Shown here piece by piece: positions 50,801 through 61,753 of a DNA stretch of 64,000 bases. The position numbers and the translations under genes were made by a program. Position 1 is the stretch's first letter. Each line of letters begins with the position of its first letter. The notes under the pieces were generated by a model that saw only the letters and a program-made list of their open reading frames with translations, was not told the origin of the DNA and made no database searches. Location: positions 2,638,529 through 2,702,528 of the forward strand of contig CAJNOP010000012.1 in NCBI GenBank assembly GCA_905250075.1, read 5' to 3'. This DNA comes from Rotaria sp. Silwood1 (lineage: Eukaryota > Rotifera > Eurotatoria > Philodinida > Philodinidae).

Positions 50801-53275
50801 TCGGGACCATTTTAATGTTCTTTTGTAACGTACTCTGGATAAATGTTTTTTGAATATTCTTTATGAAAATTTTGTTGTCATGGTCACTAGACATAATTAA
50901 ATATACTACGCTTTGAAATAAGTCATTCTCGACATTAAATGAGCAGAGTTTTAATTGGAAAATACGCATCTTTCGGATGTGTGTTGATTCAGTTTCTATG
51001 AAAGATGGTTTCTATTCCTATAAATTAATTTTTTGCAAAAAGATCGCATGATATGTTTTGGAAATGGACACAAAAGAAACTTAACTAACCTAATAGTACA
51101 TTTAGCATGAAACGAATTCCATCTAAAACAGTTCAACTGCAACATAAGCAGCAAACTTAAATAAAACTGATTAAAAAAAAAGAATTTTCATTTTCTTTCT
51201 TTGAATTGTATAACCATACAGAACAGAAATATTATGGATGATTGATCTGATTCTTATGCAAAAAATTCATACTGAACTTTTAACGTCTGATTGACTATTT
51301 TGTTCTAAAAACACTCTTTTTACCAATAGTTTTTTTCTTTTCTATGCACTAAAATGTTATCTGTTAATTTGTTCATTGCACGAGCGTATGAAAAATAAAA
51401 CAAATTTGTTACCTAATGATATATTGGACAAATAGCATTGATTGAAATTACAAGTTGTGGTTCAGAATACTAAGAAAGTAATCTTTTTTCAAGGACACCA
51501 GTCAAGAAAGTTGTGTAGATCGTGAATAATAAAGCAGAATAAAAAAGCCCTGGGTTTTATAATATGTCGAGTGCTGGATCATATTTGTCTTCTAGTAAGT
51601 ATGTTAAGAGAAAAAATTATTTTTATTTTCCTTATACATTAAAAAAAAAAGATCTCAGTCAAAGAAAAGAAAAACTATGATGAGACATTAAAGAGCAATA
51701 TAAAGATCGTAATGCTTTGAAATTCTAAATACAAACAGAATAATTATGTCAAAAAGAGAGACTCATTGTCATGAAAAGAAATATTATTACTGAGGATACA
51801 CACAAATAATAATTTTGCGTCGTTTAAGATAAGTAGTTGTGTTCATGTAAAGTGGTTCTTTTTTTTTTTTCTTTGGGTGTATATAAGCAGAGTAAGATGC
51901 TCAGTCTAATTAAAATATCCACTCGAATATGTAGAACGAAAAAGTTCTTATTACTCTTTTTAACCATCGCTCAACATATAGGAATTTAAGTGTAGATAGT
52001 GCAATGAAGAAACAAAATTTAGCATAGTTTTTAGTAGTTAGCCAATTTTTTCCTTATTCAGCGATCATTGAAAGATGTTTTATACACTGTTAAGGTTCGC
52101 ATATGAAAATATTAATAAATTAATAAAATTTCGTTTTTTTTTGGCAACTATATACTATACCGTGAGAAAGTGTATTAGAAATAAAACAAAATGATGTAAA
52201 CTTAATTATATTTTCAGTTTTAACAGATTATGGATTTCATTACTTATTTAAAAAAGTCAAATACGAAGCGAAACATTAAATTTGAGAAAACTAGTATGTT
52301 CTTATATGTAGGACTTGTCCTTTCACACGATGTATCGTCGCCCTTAGTACAATATTCTTTGCAAATGTTATAATGCTTTCTAATTATGAATTGAGTGACT
52401 ACAAATAAATGACTAGAAATTATGACATAAATTACTACTTGAAACTTAGGATGCTATGACAGTTGTAAAAAAAACATTGCTTAAAAAGTAGTGATGTATA
52501 ATTTGAAAGAAAAAGTTATACATTTGAAAACATGCTAGTTTTTTTTCCAGATTTAACGTTTCATTTCGTAGTACTAAACTTTTTCTCGATGGATAAAATG
52601 TTTTTGTGTAGTAAAAACTAGAATTTTCAATAAGTTGTTATTGAGAAAGAGTGTAAAAACATTTAAAAGTGTGCTACACTTTTTTTTCTTTCACGAGACC
52701 TATTTTTTTTATTATTAACGTTGAGAAGAACTTCTAAAAGCATGGAAGAAAGTAAGAACTGTGTGTGAAACAATAGTTCATCGATCCTTATTTACAACAA
52801 ATTACATATGACTTTTTCAATTAGCAAGTTTTAAAATGATGAATAAATTTTGATTCTTAATTTAAGATCAATCCACTGGATGCCATTTCAATAACTCAAC
52901 AATGACAGCAGATAATGATCTATAGTTTTGAGTAATCAAAAAGAGTAGAATTCCATACATCTATTTGTCTGATATTATAAGATAAAATTATTTTTAATTC
53001 TTTTGGCGCATACATTAGTGGAGTAATCAAACTTGGTCTTGATCAAGCAATGTCCTACCACCACAAGAAAGAAAAACTTAATAATTGTCATCATTGAAAC
53101 TATGTTTAATAGATTTCTCTCGACATTGTAGGACACTGCTCTATCATTCATGATCTTCTGATTTTGGCTTTAGATCAAATTGATGTCAAAGATTCTTTTT
53201 CATACATCATCGTTTATTTTTATTGTTCTAATATTCAATTCTTATATATATATATAGAAATTTAAAAAAAAGGAA
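47879..53275. other. Largest gene-free region (5.4 kb), upstream of MEOX
   Basis: No gene recognised. Includes a GA run at 48070-48090, interspersed repeat copy B (49045-49400), and ORFs at 50255-50504 and 50784-50969 without domains. It could contain MEOX regulatory DNA; that is inference from position only. Confidence 0.45.
49045..49400 (+). repeat. Interspersed repeat, copy B (upstream of MEOX)
   Basis: Diverged copy of the element at 35941-36235, same orientation. Shared landmarks: CGTTTATATAAGTATAAC at about 49067-49086, CTGAAGATTTTGG, TTTTTGTTAACATAATGCTC against TTTTTGTTAATACAATACTT, GAACAACAAGAAATAA, and a terminal AAATGTGGCCTTGCAGCTC. Copy B is longer by about 60 bp. Confidence 0.7.
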
Positions 53276-53694
53276 TTAATCAATATTATTGTAAAATAAA
53301 TGATTGCCAATAGTAACTGCTGGACTTTTGCCTATTTAGGTTGAATACTTCTAGCATGATAATGTGTTGAACCTTGTTGTGTATTCTCAACTCGTGTTTC
53401 ATTTAATACTTGTTCTACAACTTGGGGAATATTGTCATATAATTCACTATTCGTAGATAAATTCAAAAGTTTGTTTCGATTAACATTATTGAAGTTCCAA
53501 CATGAAAATTGATAAGATTTCAGGCATACGTCTTTAATAGTTGTACCCATATAAGTACGACCTTTAGCAACTCGGTTTCGAACCTATCCAAGCAACAGCT
53601 ACTTGACCATTTATAGATTCCCCTTGTGCTTCACCATCGACAGTACGTATTAGTACATCCACTTCATCCAATGTTTGAGGAACGAGTATGACTA
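53276..53694 (-). pseudogene. SleB-like cell wall hydrolase (Hydrolase_2) pseudogene of probable bacterial origin
   Basis: The conserved cell wall hydrolase pattern is visible in pieces on the minus strand: DEVDVLIRTVDGEAQGESIN then GQVAVAWI (53680-53590), NRVAKGR and TIKDVCLKSYQFSCWN (53575-53505), GSTHYHARSIQPK (about 53380-53335) and SPAVTIGNHLFY (53325-53285). These follow the SleB/Hydrolase_2 order R.V..EARGE...AVAW...NRV...VC..YQFSW...THYHA....W....IGNH.FY. Three lesions break it: an extra base in the TTT run at 53576-53578, a TAG at 53334-53332 where the family has tryptophan, and a one-base loss near 53325-53331. The exon begins after an acceptor at about 53695, so a eukaryotic intron had been gained. 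In bacteria SleB degrades spore cortex peptidoglycan. A bdelloid copy implies horizontal transfer, then decay. Assembly error at one site cannot explain all three changes. Confidence 0.75.
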
Positions 53695-53950
53695 CAAAAT
53701 AAAAATAAATGAAAAAGATGACAGGAATATATAGTGTAGGTTTGTTTTCTTCCTACCTAAAAAAAGAAAGATTTACCAACAACTGATAAAAAACAATAAT
53801 ATTATGATTGTTTTTTCCAACTTTAGTTAAATACACTAATTCAAAGGTCATTAAATCATTGGTATAATTTCTTTATAATTCAAGATCTGTATTTATTTTC
53901 TTTATTATTGAAGAAAAAAAACATCCTGTATACAAAAAATAAACAAAGGA

Positions 53951-54422
53951 TTACTGATCAATAGAAGATTGTTTTGTTTTCCATAAACGATATTGAGCCA
54001 TTTGTGTAGGAAATTGTGAACTTAATTCAACAGCTAATGTATCAGCAAATTTAGCAAGTGTTTCATTTTTTCCATTTATTTCTTCATTTCGTTCAAGTGT
54101 ACGCTGTAAACAATCACGTGTAAACAGTTGAGGATTTTTAAGATCATCAACATAACTAAATAAATGAATGAAAAGATAAAAAATTAAGAATTATTTCTTT
54201 TTTTTTTCTTTTTTACTTTAATAATTGTCCAGGAATATGTATATCTTGAAATTGATCTTTCATTTGATCAACATCTTTTAATAGACCAATAATTTCATTA
54301 AGTACCTGATCAACACGAGGTTGAGATTGTGCTTGAAAATCAGTAACAGTTACATATAAATTCCATGTTTTATCAATTAAATACTCTAATTCAGTTGATA
54401 ATTTTGTCAAAGAATCACTCAT
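53951..54422 (-). CDS. MED10: Mediator complex subunit 10 (MED10)
   Basis: MED10 is a small subunit of the Mediator middle module that links activators to RNA polymerase II. Two exons (54422-54217 and 54155-53951) join in phase to 136 residues, against 135 in human. The N-terminal half has LEYLIDKTWNLYVTVTDFQ, the conserved VxDFQ motif, then LNEIIGLLKDVDQMKDQFQD with IHIPGQLL; the second half has YVDDLKNPQLFTRDCLQRTL and ERNEEINGK, matching the NPQLYT.ECLE.A..KNE..KGK signature of MED10. The stop follows WKTKQSSIDQ at 53953-53951. The intron is about 61 bp. The start at 54422 is the first ATG and gives the expected length. Confidence 0.93.
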
Positions 54423-56063
54423 ATTGATTTCTCAATCTTAAACTATCAAATGAGTAATTTTGTTTTTACTTTCTTTCATTCTTGTTCATACTCTCTAAAT
54501 GATTATGGTCGAATCTATTAACCAATCAGATTTAACAAAAGAAAGAGTGCGTGCAATGCTTATACACCATCGTTTTAAAAACAAACAGATGAAATTCTAG
54601 ATAATTGTACACTCGTTGTCAGTCTCAAGTATGACTTGAAAGAGAAAAATATGTAAAAAAATTGAAACCTGTCTTCAAGAGTGGCTTGAGGTTACTAAGA
54701 TGAATGATCAACTCTAGTCATTTGAATACAAACAAAAAAAAAACAGGCACAAGCATCTCATATCTTTAAAACGGCTATCCTATTTTAAGGAAAAAATCTT
54801 ATTGAGTGTATCCATATATGGATCGATCATATCCGAAAATTTTGAACGCGGCGATCTCTCTAAAGTCGATCTTTGCTGTGAGGGTTGGTGAGCAAAAAGA
54901 GACGAAGAAAATTGTTTAATTTCACTGAATAAAAACAAAAACTTTCCAAGATTGGGAAGTCATCCCTATCTGTTTTCTTTTTCAATTTCTTTTTGCAATA
55001 GGTTTCTAACCGCTTAAAATGGCTGAAGTAGTTTTATTGCAAGTATCATTCATCTTAATTATTAATACACAAAATTTGTTATCGCTATAGTATCTATAGT
55101 TATTTTAGCACATTTGATATTTCTGTTTATTTAAAATAATATTTTCAGTCGTTGATAGAAAAACTAACTAAAACATAAAGAAATCAATATTAGTACCTTG
55201 TGATAAAAGTTTATTTTTGAAATACTTTAACACGATGAATAAAATTGAAATCTTGCCTTATTAGTCAATATTTCAATTGACTTCATTAAATCACGGTAGT
55301 TTTGGCTGTTGCCATGAAAGCCAAGAAGAATTGAAAAATGATTTGAATAAAAAGTATTAGCATATGAAAATGATGACCAGTTTTTAGTTTCTATAATTCA
55401 CAAATAGAATTCTCTTTGAATTATCTATAATAAATGAGTAAATACTTCTCTATGTAATTAAATGTCTTCGAGCTCTCTAAAATGTTTTTTTTTTTGATCG
55501 GGATTCGTCAACGTGAGGGAAGATACCAAAGTTATATTTTTTTCTTTTATTCAGTGTGGAAATATTAATTTTGTGCTTTCCGTAAGGTTGATGTATCCCA
55601 GTGAAAAAAAACATAGGAGAGAGCTGAAAGATGTTTCATTTTCAAGAGAAATATTTACTCTGTAATCCGAGGTAATTTAAACAGAATTTTAATTGCAAAT
55701 TCTACAAAGTGAAAAGCATGAGTTTGAGGGTTTTTAGACACTCTTTTTCAGAGAAATCGAAATCATTTTTATCTTCAGAAACTTCTGTTAAAATTATAAT
55801 ATGGTTAACAAACCTATGCTTATCAATATTTCTTAATAATGATCATCTGATTAATCAAATATATGATTTTCTCTATTGCTCTTCTCATTCTTTATCATTT
55901 TGTATCACATATAAATATGTGCAACATTGTACAGTTTATTGAATATTTCATTTATTTCAAATTAAAAACAAACTTTTTCACAAAAAAGTTGTGACTCTAA
56001 AACAAAAGCAAATATTAGTTTATAGAAAAGAAAAACATGTATATATGATGATGATGATTGTTG
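54423..56063. other. Gene-free region between MED10 and the small secreted protein
   Basis: Contains the MED10 promoter side and AT-rich DNA. A slightly GC-richer patch at about 54780-54900 looks repeat-like. No gene recognised. Confidence 0.45.
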
Positions 56064-56297
56064 TTAACGTTCCCAAGCGAATTTTGAACAATCACAGCCA
56101 GCAGGTTTATTGCATTTTCTAAGAAAGAATCCTAGTATACGACATTTCCACCAGAGAGTACATTTAGCAGTACATTGCCAATTTATTTCACCTTTGGCAG
56201 CTTTTATATAGTTACCATTGTTATCATCAGTTGCATTCGCGTGAAGACTGACGATAAGTATTAAAACAACTAAATCAAATATTTGTATCTTTACCAT
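56064..56297 (-). CDS. Small secreted cysteine-rich protein, unknown function
   Basis: An intronless frame of 77 residues from the first in-frame ATG at 56297. Residues 1-23 (MVKIQIFDLVVLILIVSLHANA) form a clear signal peptide with a cleavage-like ANA. The mature part of about 54 residues has six cysteines in the order C-x3-C-x5-C-x9-C-x5-C-x-C, with two tryptophans before the third cysteine and a basic stretch, ending CDCSKFAWER. This resembles disulphide-rich secreted peptides, including some antimicrobial ones, but the spacing does not match the classic insect-type defensin order, and I do not recognise the family. The frame is short, yet the signal peptide, the even number of cysteines and a clean stop make it more than chance. 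A longer version starting at a non-ATG codon upstream is rejected. Confidence 0.6.
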   Translation of the reverse strand: MVKIQIFDLVVLILIVSLHANATDDNNGNYIKAAKGEINWQCTAKCTLWWKCRILGFFLRKCNKPAGCDCSKFAWER

Positions 56298-57601
56298 ATC
56301 GATTGATTGAACAGATATGAAAGAATTTGACAACGTTCGAAATGAAGATTACGAATTATTCATAAATTTACTGTTAAACTGCAGCTGCTTTTATAGGACG
56401 TAGAACCCATTGTATTCTGAAGAATTGAAAAGAAATAATAAATTACCTATTACTAATGTTATAGTTCGAACTACATTCAAAATAACAAGGTTTTATGATT
56501 GGAAGCAATAATGTTCTATATGAAACTCATTACAAACGAAAGATAGATTATTTTATACGTCATTTTAACAGTATATACAGGTATAATTACTATTTCATAT
56601 GACATATCGTCGTTGCAAAAAGTGAATCGCAGTTATTTTTATACATTTATCCGACATTTTATATGATGGATTGTATATTCAAGGCTCTCGATTGTTTTTG
56701 AGAGTGGGGGGAAGGGGGAGGCTACAGTTCTTTTTCTTTTGTCAGATACTTCACAAAAATTTGGCAGACAGTCACTTATTTTTTTAGAAACTTTCCGATT
56801 TTTCATTAAAAGTGATGACCGGAGGGGGGCAGGGGTAGCGCGACGAAGATACCCCTACCCCCATCCAGTGCTACGTAAAATCTTCGGAAAAATTGTCTCA
56901 AAACAAAAATTTTTCACCGCTAATATTATCACGTGATCAGTCGACTGCAGCCGTAAAATTAAATTTCGCAGACTATATTACACATTTTTGTCAGACAGTA
57001 TTAAAAATTTTCCCAGGCACACTGCAAAAATGGGGGGGCTAGCCCACCCCATCCCCCCACATCGAGCGCGCTGTGTATATTAAATACAAAGTTGATGTTG
57101 AAATAGAATCTTTCGTAAAATTTTTGTTGGATTAACATTGTATATGTATTTACATCATTTATTGTATTCTGTCTGTCATAGTCAATTATAAATCAAAGAT
57201 TAAAATGAACAAATTTCACCTTTCATTATGTTCTGTTTCCTACTTCGATAAAATTGTTTATAAATGCAGATATGTTACCAGATTTTAAATCATCAGTAAA
57301 TATTAACATTTGACAAACGAAAATAATTATTAATATGCTGTTTAATCCTCGCCTGATATCAAAGATTTACATTAAAACAGATGTTTAAGTCATTGTAATG
57401 CACGCTGTAGGTAGTATAGTGTAGTTAGAAAAATGTAATCAAAGTACGATTAGTGATAAAACTGGATGTTGTACAATAAGCATTTTGTTACAATGTGAAA
57501 ATACGTTGATTAATACATCAGTAACTGTTGATAATAATAATTATGTAAAGAAAATGTTCCACCAATAAAGTATGGTTCAAAAAAGAGATAACATTATGCA
57601 A
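56298..57601. other. Upstream of the secreted protein: AT-rich DNA with a G-rich island
   Basis: 56298-56690 is ordinary AT-rich DNA and should hold the promoter of the secreted protein gene. 57070-57600 has no gene. The G-rich island at 56700-57070 is listed separately. Confidence 0.5.
56700..57070. repeat. G-rich island with inverted G/C runs
   Basis: Contains GTGGGGGGAAGGGGGAGG at about 56704-56721, an inverted pair GGGGGGCAGGGGTAG and CCCCTACCCCC at about 56823-56862, and GGGGGGGCTAGCCCACCCC at about 57031-57050, followed by CATCCCCCCA. Such runs are exceptional in this AT-rich window and could form G-quadruplexes or cruciforms. They look like parts of a decayed repeat unit (a CAGACAGT motif recurs at about 56764 and 56993). 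Confidence 0.6.
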
Positions 57602-57757
57602 GGGTGTGAGTGGTGGGTGTGGGTGTGGGGTGTGGGATGTGGGTGTGGGTGTGGATATGGGTGAAGGGAAGAAATATATATACACCTACACCAACTAACA
57701 CCCGTCCACACCCACCCACACCCAGACCCACACCCACATCCACACCCACACCCACAC
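57602..57757. repeat. Inverted interstitial telomere-type repeats: (TGTGGG)n then (CCCACA)n
   Basis: 57602-57662 is an irregular run of GGGTGTGGG-type units on the + strand; after about 18 bp of AT-rich spacer, 57681-57757 is an irregular run of CCCACACCC-type units. TGTGGG is the telomeric repeat reported for bdelloid rotifers. The orientation, G-strand running rightwards into C-strand, is that expected where two chromosome ends have joined. Units are degenerate (TGTGGGATG, GTGTGGATATG), so the tract is not young. Confidence 0.8.
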
Positions 57758-58352
57758 TGCGGGGCATCTTTTAGTTAAAAAACCGCTAGGGAATTCTATA
57801 AGATTAGATCTAGAAAAATGAGAAATAAAATTGGCTCTTTTTCTCTGGACCCCTCAAAATTGATTTCCCACTTGGGATCATCCATTTGGGGTGAAGTTTT
57901 CAGGGATGAGTTCTCCTGAGAAGATACATCTCTGGTAAAATTTTCAACCCTATAGATGGTACTAGGCTGGAGATCCAGCTCATTCATGACCCATTTTTGG
58001 AATTGATATAACTCCGTTGCAGTACGTGCCAGAGAGCTCAGGTTGGTTTCAAATTAAAGCTAAGATCACTACGTAACTTTTATCCGGATAGAATTTTGAA
58101 ATGCTGTCCTATTCATTTTTTATAAGCATTTTTGGTGACGTGCTGTACAGATCAGCATAAAAAATGGTGATCCACCCACAGTAAATTCCACTTTTCTTGG
58201 CCCAGGAATGGACTTTAAAAAAGCCGTCTAGTCAGAAGTTTACACTCGTTGAGACCTTTAAAACAAAAAGAAATATTGGATATAGCCTGAGGCTGGAGGG
58301 AGGAGTTTCAATTTTTCTGATTGGAAAGCATGTTCTGAGAAAAACGATAAAC
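57758..58352. other. Repeat-like DNA between the telomere-type tract and fold-back element 2
   Basis: Composition is higher in GC than the usual spacer. A minus-strand frame around 57796-58020 (ATELYQFQKWVMNELDLQPS) reads like decayed protein-coding sequence but I cannot place it in a family. It could be the remains of a telomere-associated retroelement. Confidence 0.35.
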
Positions 58353-59143
58353 AAAGGCGACGACGAGAAATTGATCCAAGAATGGAACATATGTACAGTT
58401 GTAGAGGAAGACATCCTCTATCCACTAGTATACTTATTATGCAATTCTATTGTGCACTGTGCAAGAAAAATAGACTAAAATGTATAAATTTCATAGTTTT
58501 TAGGGAGTTTTTCTCTACCAAAATCAAAAAATAGTATAAGACCGAGCTAAAACGTACTGTAATTATGTGTGTATCATTCCACGATCCACACTCTTTACTT
58601 TCACAGTTTGTATTACTCTTTTTGATACTGAAGTTATGTTGTAACTTGTAATAATTTAGAAAATAAATTCTATACATTTTTGATAATGTTAGAAGTAATA
58701 GTATTTATAACTTCGCAATTGCTAATTTGAAATATATTTCAATTAATAAGCTTAATATAAATTCGCACAGAATTATTCTACATATCATTTTTTTAGAAAG
58801 AAAAAGTCTCTTAACTTTACTATTACTCCTAACATTATCAAAATGTATAGAATTTATCTTTTAAATTATTACAAGTTACAACATAACTTCAGTATCAAGA
58901 AGAGTGGAATGATACACACATAATTGCAGTACGTTTTAGCTTGATCTTATACTATTTTTTGATTTGGTAGAGAAAAACCCTCTGAAAATTATGAAATTTA
59001 TATATTTTAGTCTATTTTGCTTGCACGGTGCACAATAGAATTTCATAATAAGTATACTAGTGGATAGAGGACGTCTTCCTCTCCAACTCTCTATATGTTC
59101 CATTCTTGGGTCAAAAATTACTGTAAAACTTGTCGTCGCCTTT
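58353..59143. mobile_element. Fold-back element 2: long inverted repeat of about 0.8 kb
   Basis: Left arm 58353-58703 and right arm 58818-59143 are reverse complements at high identity (about 85-90% by eye): AAAGGCGACGAC at the outer ends, CCAAGAATGGAACATAT, CCTCTATCCACTAGTATACT, AAAAATAGTATAAGA, GTTATGTTGTAACTTGTAA and TGATAATGTTAG at the inner ends. The left arm has an extra block of about 35 bp (about 58582-58617) missing from the right. The loop is about 115 bp. No ORF, no clear target duplication. It does not share obvious sequence with fold-back element 1. Confidence 0.8.
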
Positions 59144-61753
59144 AGAACTGGATTTTTTTATTCAAATTCGAAAAAACATATATTTTCAGAGTTTTGTCCA
59201 TTTTGAAAAGAAAAGGTGCATATATAAAATCAGCTGTTCTTTATAAATTGTAGAGCCTTTCACGTTACATCTTGTAGTATATTTTGTTCTTTTAATACAA
59301 TGTATTAAAATGGAAAAGCAATGTCTTTCAAAAACTGAAAAACTTCCGAAAATCTCGAAAATCATTGTAGTAGGGCTTCAATCTCCTTTGATAAGTTTAT
59401 TAAAACCTGGCCTTTTTGGAAAAAAGGCATATATATTCTGAAAGAGGAGACTTCGGCGCATCTTTCTGTGATAAAATCTCCTCGTCGACTTTTTTAGAAA
59501 AAAGTGGTTTTTTTTGTAAGTCGTGTTCTCCATCAAACATTACCTAGATCTGAACGAAGTGAAACTGAAAATTGAATGTCAAGGCTATATACAAAGAATA
59601 ACTACCTCATAAAGACATTCCAAAGATGACCTCCGTTACAAGCCGTTCCTAGAGATCCCATGCTGATTTCTTTATAGGATTGTAGCCCAGGCATAGTACT
59701 TCCAACTTCTCAAAATCAGCTCCCAAACTGATCTCTATCTTGGAAGAAAATCAATCTTGAAAAACCCGTTTTTCAAAAAACTTTTCTGGACAAACCAAAT
59801 GACCCAGAAAGCTGAAATTTTTAGAAAAGATACATCTTTTAGTGTTCTATCTACAGTGAAAGTTTTAGACTTCTATCTCATTTCAATCAAAAGTTATGAC
59901 GGATCAAAGTTGATAAAAACTTGGGTTTTTGCAAATATTGAATGAATCAATAGTTTGGGACAAAAATTTTATGGTCAGTATGGCATACTAGGATATATGT
60001 CTGTACAAAATTTCAGCTCAATTGGGATAGTCATTCTTGAGATATAATCACTTTTGAACCTCCCTTTTTCGATATTTTCATTTTTTGAGTTTTTCGTAAA
60101 ATGAGTATAAAATCTCGAGGAGTCAATATTTTTTCAATTGGCTTGCGCTAAAATTCATCAAATTTTTCCTTCTACAACATGTCTTAAATTGAGCAAAATT
60201 TGAGAACCTCGATTGAGCAGGTTCGGTCGTGGCTTACATGGAATGGCTTATAAGACACATCGACATTAAAAAAAATGAAATGAAAGGACGTCTTGCGCCA
60301 TTGATTAAATCCTTCCAGTGGAAACAATTCACAATTGAATATTACAGGGAAGCTCTATGTTAAAATTTACAGATCGTAACCACATAAAAACCCAAGAAAA
60401 GTTTAAAAAACAGTGAAAAAGTCTAATTGTTTTTTACTCCGTGAGATATTCTTAGTCTCACCGAGTTCTGCTTGTACCCAAAATATGGCTCAAACGGTCT
60501 CCGACAGTTGGGGATGTTTCCTCGTAAGAGACAACACAAAGAGAACTCAAGATATTGGTTATGCTGCTCATTCTGGTCCAGATGTGATGGTCAATTATGG
60601 CTCTTGCTGCAGCCAAACAAAGGTACAATATTTTACCAAAAAATGCTGGCGAAAGTTAACTATTATCGATAACCATGTGAGGTATTCATTACTTTTTTTG
60701 TAAAAATTTCTATTACATCGCACTTATTTTCGTCGCTCAATAGTTTGTCTATTGTTCGTTTTTTAATCCTCAAAGTATTAGAATTGCTTGAAAATCACCA
60801 ATGATTCTTATCTAATTCTAATAGATTTAAATATTAGTAAAATATGGTATAACCCACTCCCACCACTGTTAAACTCGAATTTACTATCAATCGATACAGC
60901 TTAGAATTCTTGACTCATAGCATGCCACTACAAGTCATTTTCTTTAAAAACCTTTTGATAAAAAAATCAAATATCATTTCGGACGGTCTACTCCAAGCTC
61001 ATTCCAATCCACTCAAACCGACTTCTCAACTCACTCTGATCCATTCTCACTTACAATGGAAAATTTGTGTTATTAATCAATCAGAATAGATATATTCGGA
61101 TCAGATTAAAGCTCTCATCGCCAAACTAACAAATTCCAAATGAGTGCACTACAAAAAAGAAGGACAAAATAATAAATCTCCATCCTATATTCAATTTTTC
61201 ATAAACCCTTGAAGTGTTTATGCGCCGAAGGGGTTATGGAAGCATGGGTTTATTACTCTGAAAAGGGTAGAGTATTCTACGGTTTTCATAGTAAGGTTTA
61301 TTATTCTACTCTGAAAAGTAGATTATTCTACTACGTAATGTAGACCTTTCTTCGATTTCTCGAACAGCAATCATCATAGAAGTGAATGTTTTTCTTTTCT
61401 ATTGTTGTTATTAAAACTTATCTTGTAAGAGATACCTGAAATATAAGAAGAACATGACTCGTAGTTTTGTGATCATTAAGCAAATGCATTCTCTATAAAC
61501 TATTAAATTTGATTTTGTATAAAATAATAACTATTCTTTATCTCAAAAAAAGAAGAAGATATGTATCTACCTTAGACGACATCGAGCAAAGGAAAAAAGA
61601 ACATAAGATCAAGATCAATTCAAATAAAACAAGGTATATGAGCAACTCACATAACCGATAAGAAAAGAGAAAGAACACGTGTATTATTTTTATCTTTTTG
61701 AATATATTGTTCTATCGCTCAAGTTTATTTTTTTCAATCTAAACAAATCGATA
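59144..61753. other. Gene-free, repeat-like region before ENOSF1
   Basis: 59200-60400 has a composition and phrase style (runs such as ATTTCAGCTCAATTGGGAT) typical of decayed transposon non-coding DNA. A 72-codon ORF with ATG at about 60485 (MAQTVSDSWGCFLVRDN start, six cysteines) has no recognised family. 60710-61650 is AT-rich spacer and the ENOSF1 promoter side. Confidence 0.4.

Noticed and set aside
53565..53590. GGTTCGAAACC motif resembling a tRNA T-loop
   Set aside because: No acceptor, D or anticodon stems can be drawn around it; it lies within the SleB-like pseudogene.
58197..58478. 93-codon ORF on the plus strand
   Set aside because: Its second half is the left arm of fold-back element 2 and the rest has no recognised domain.
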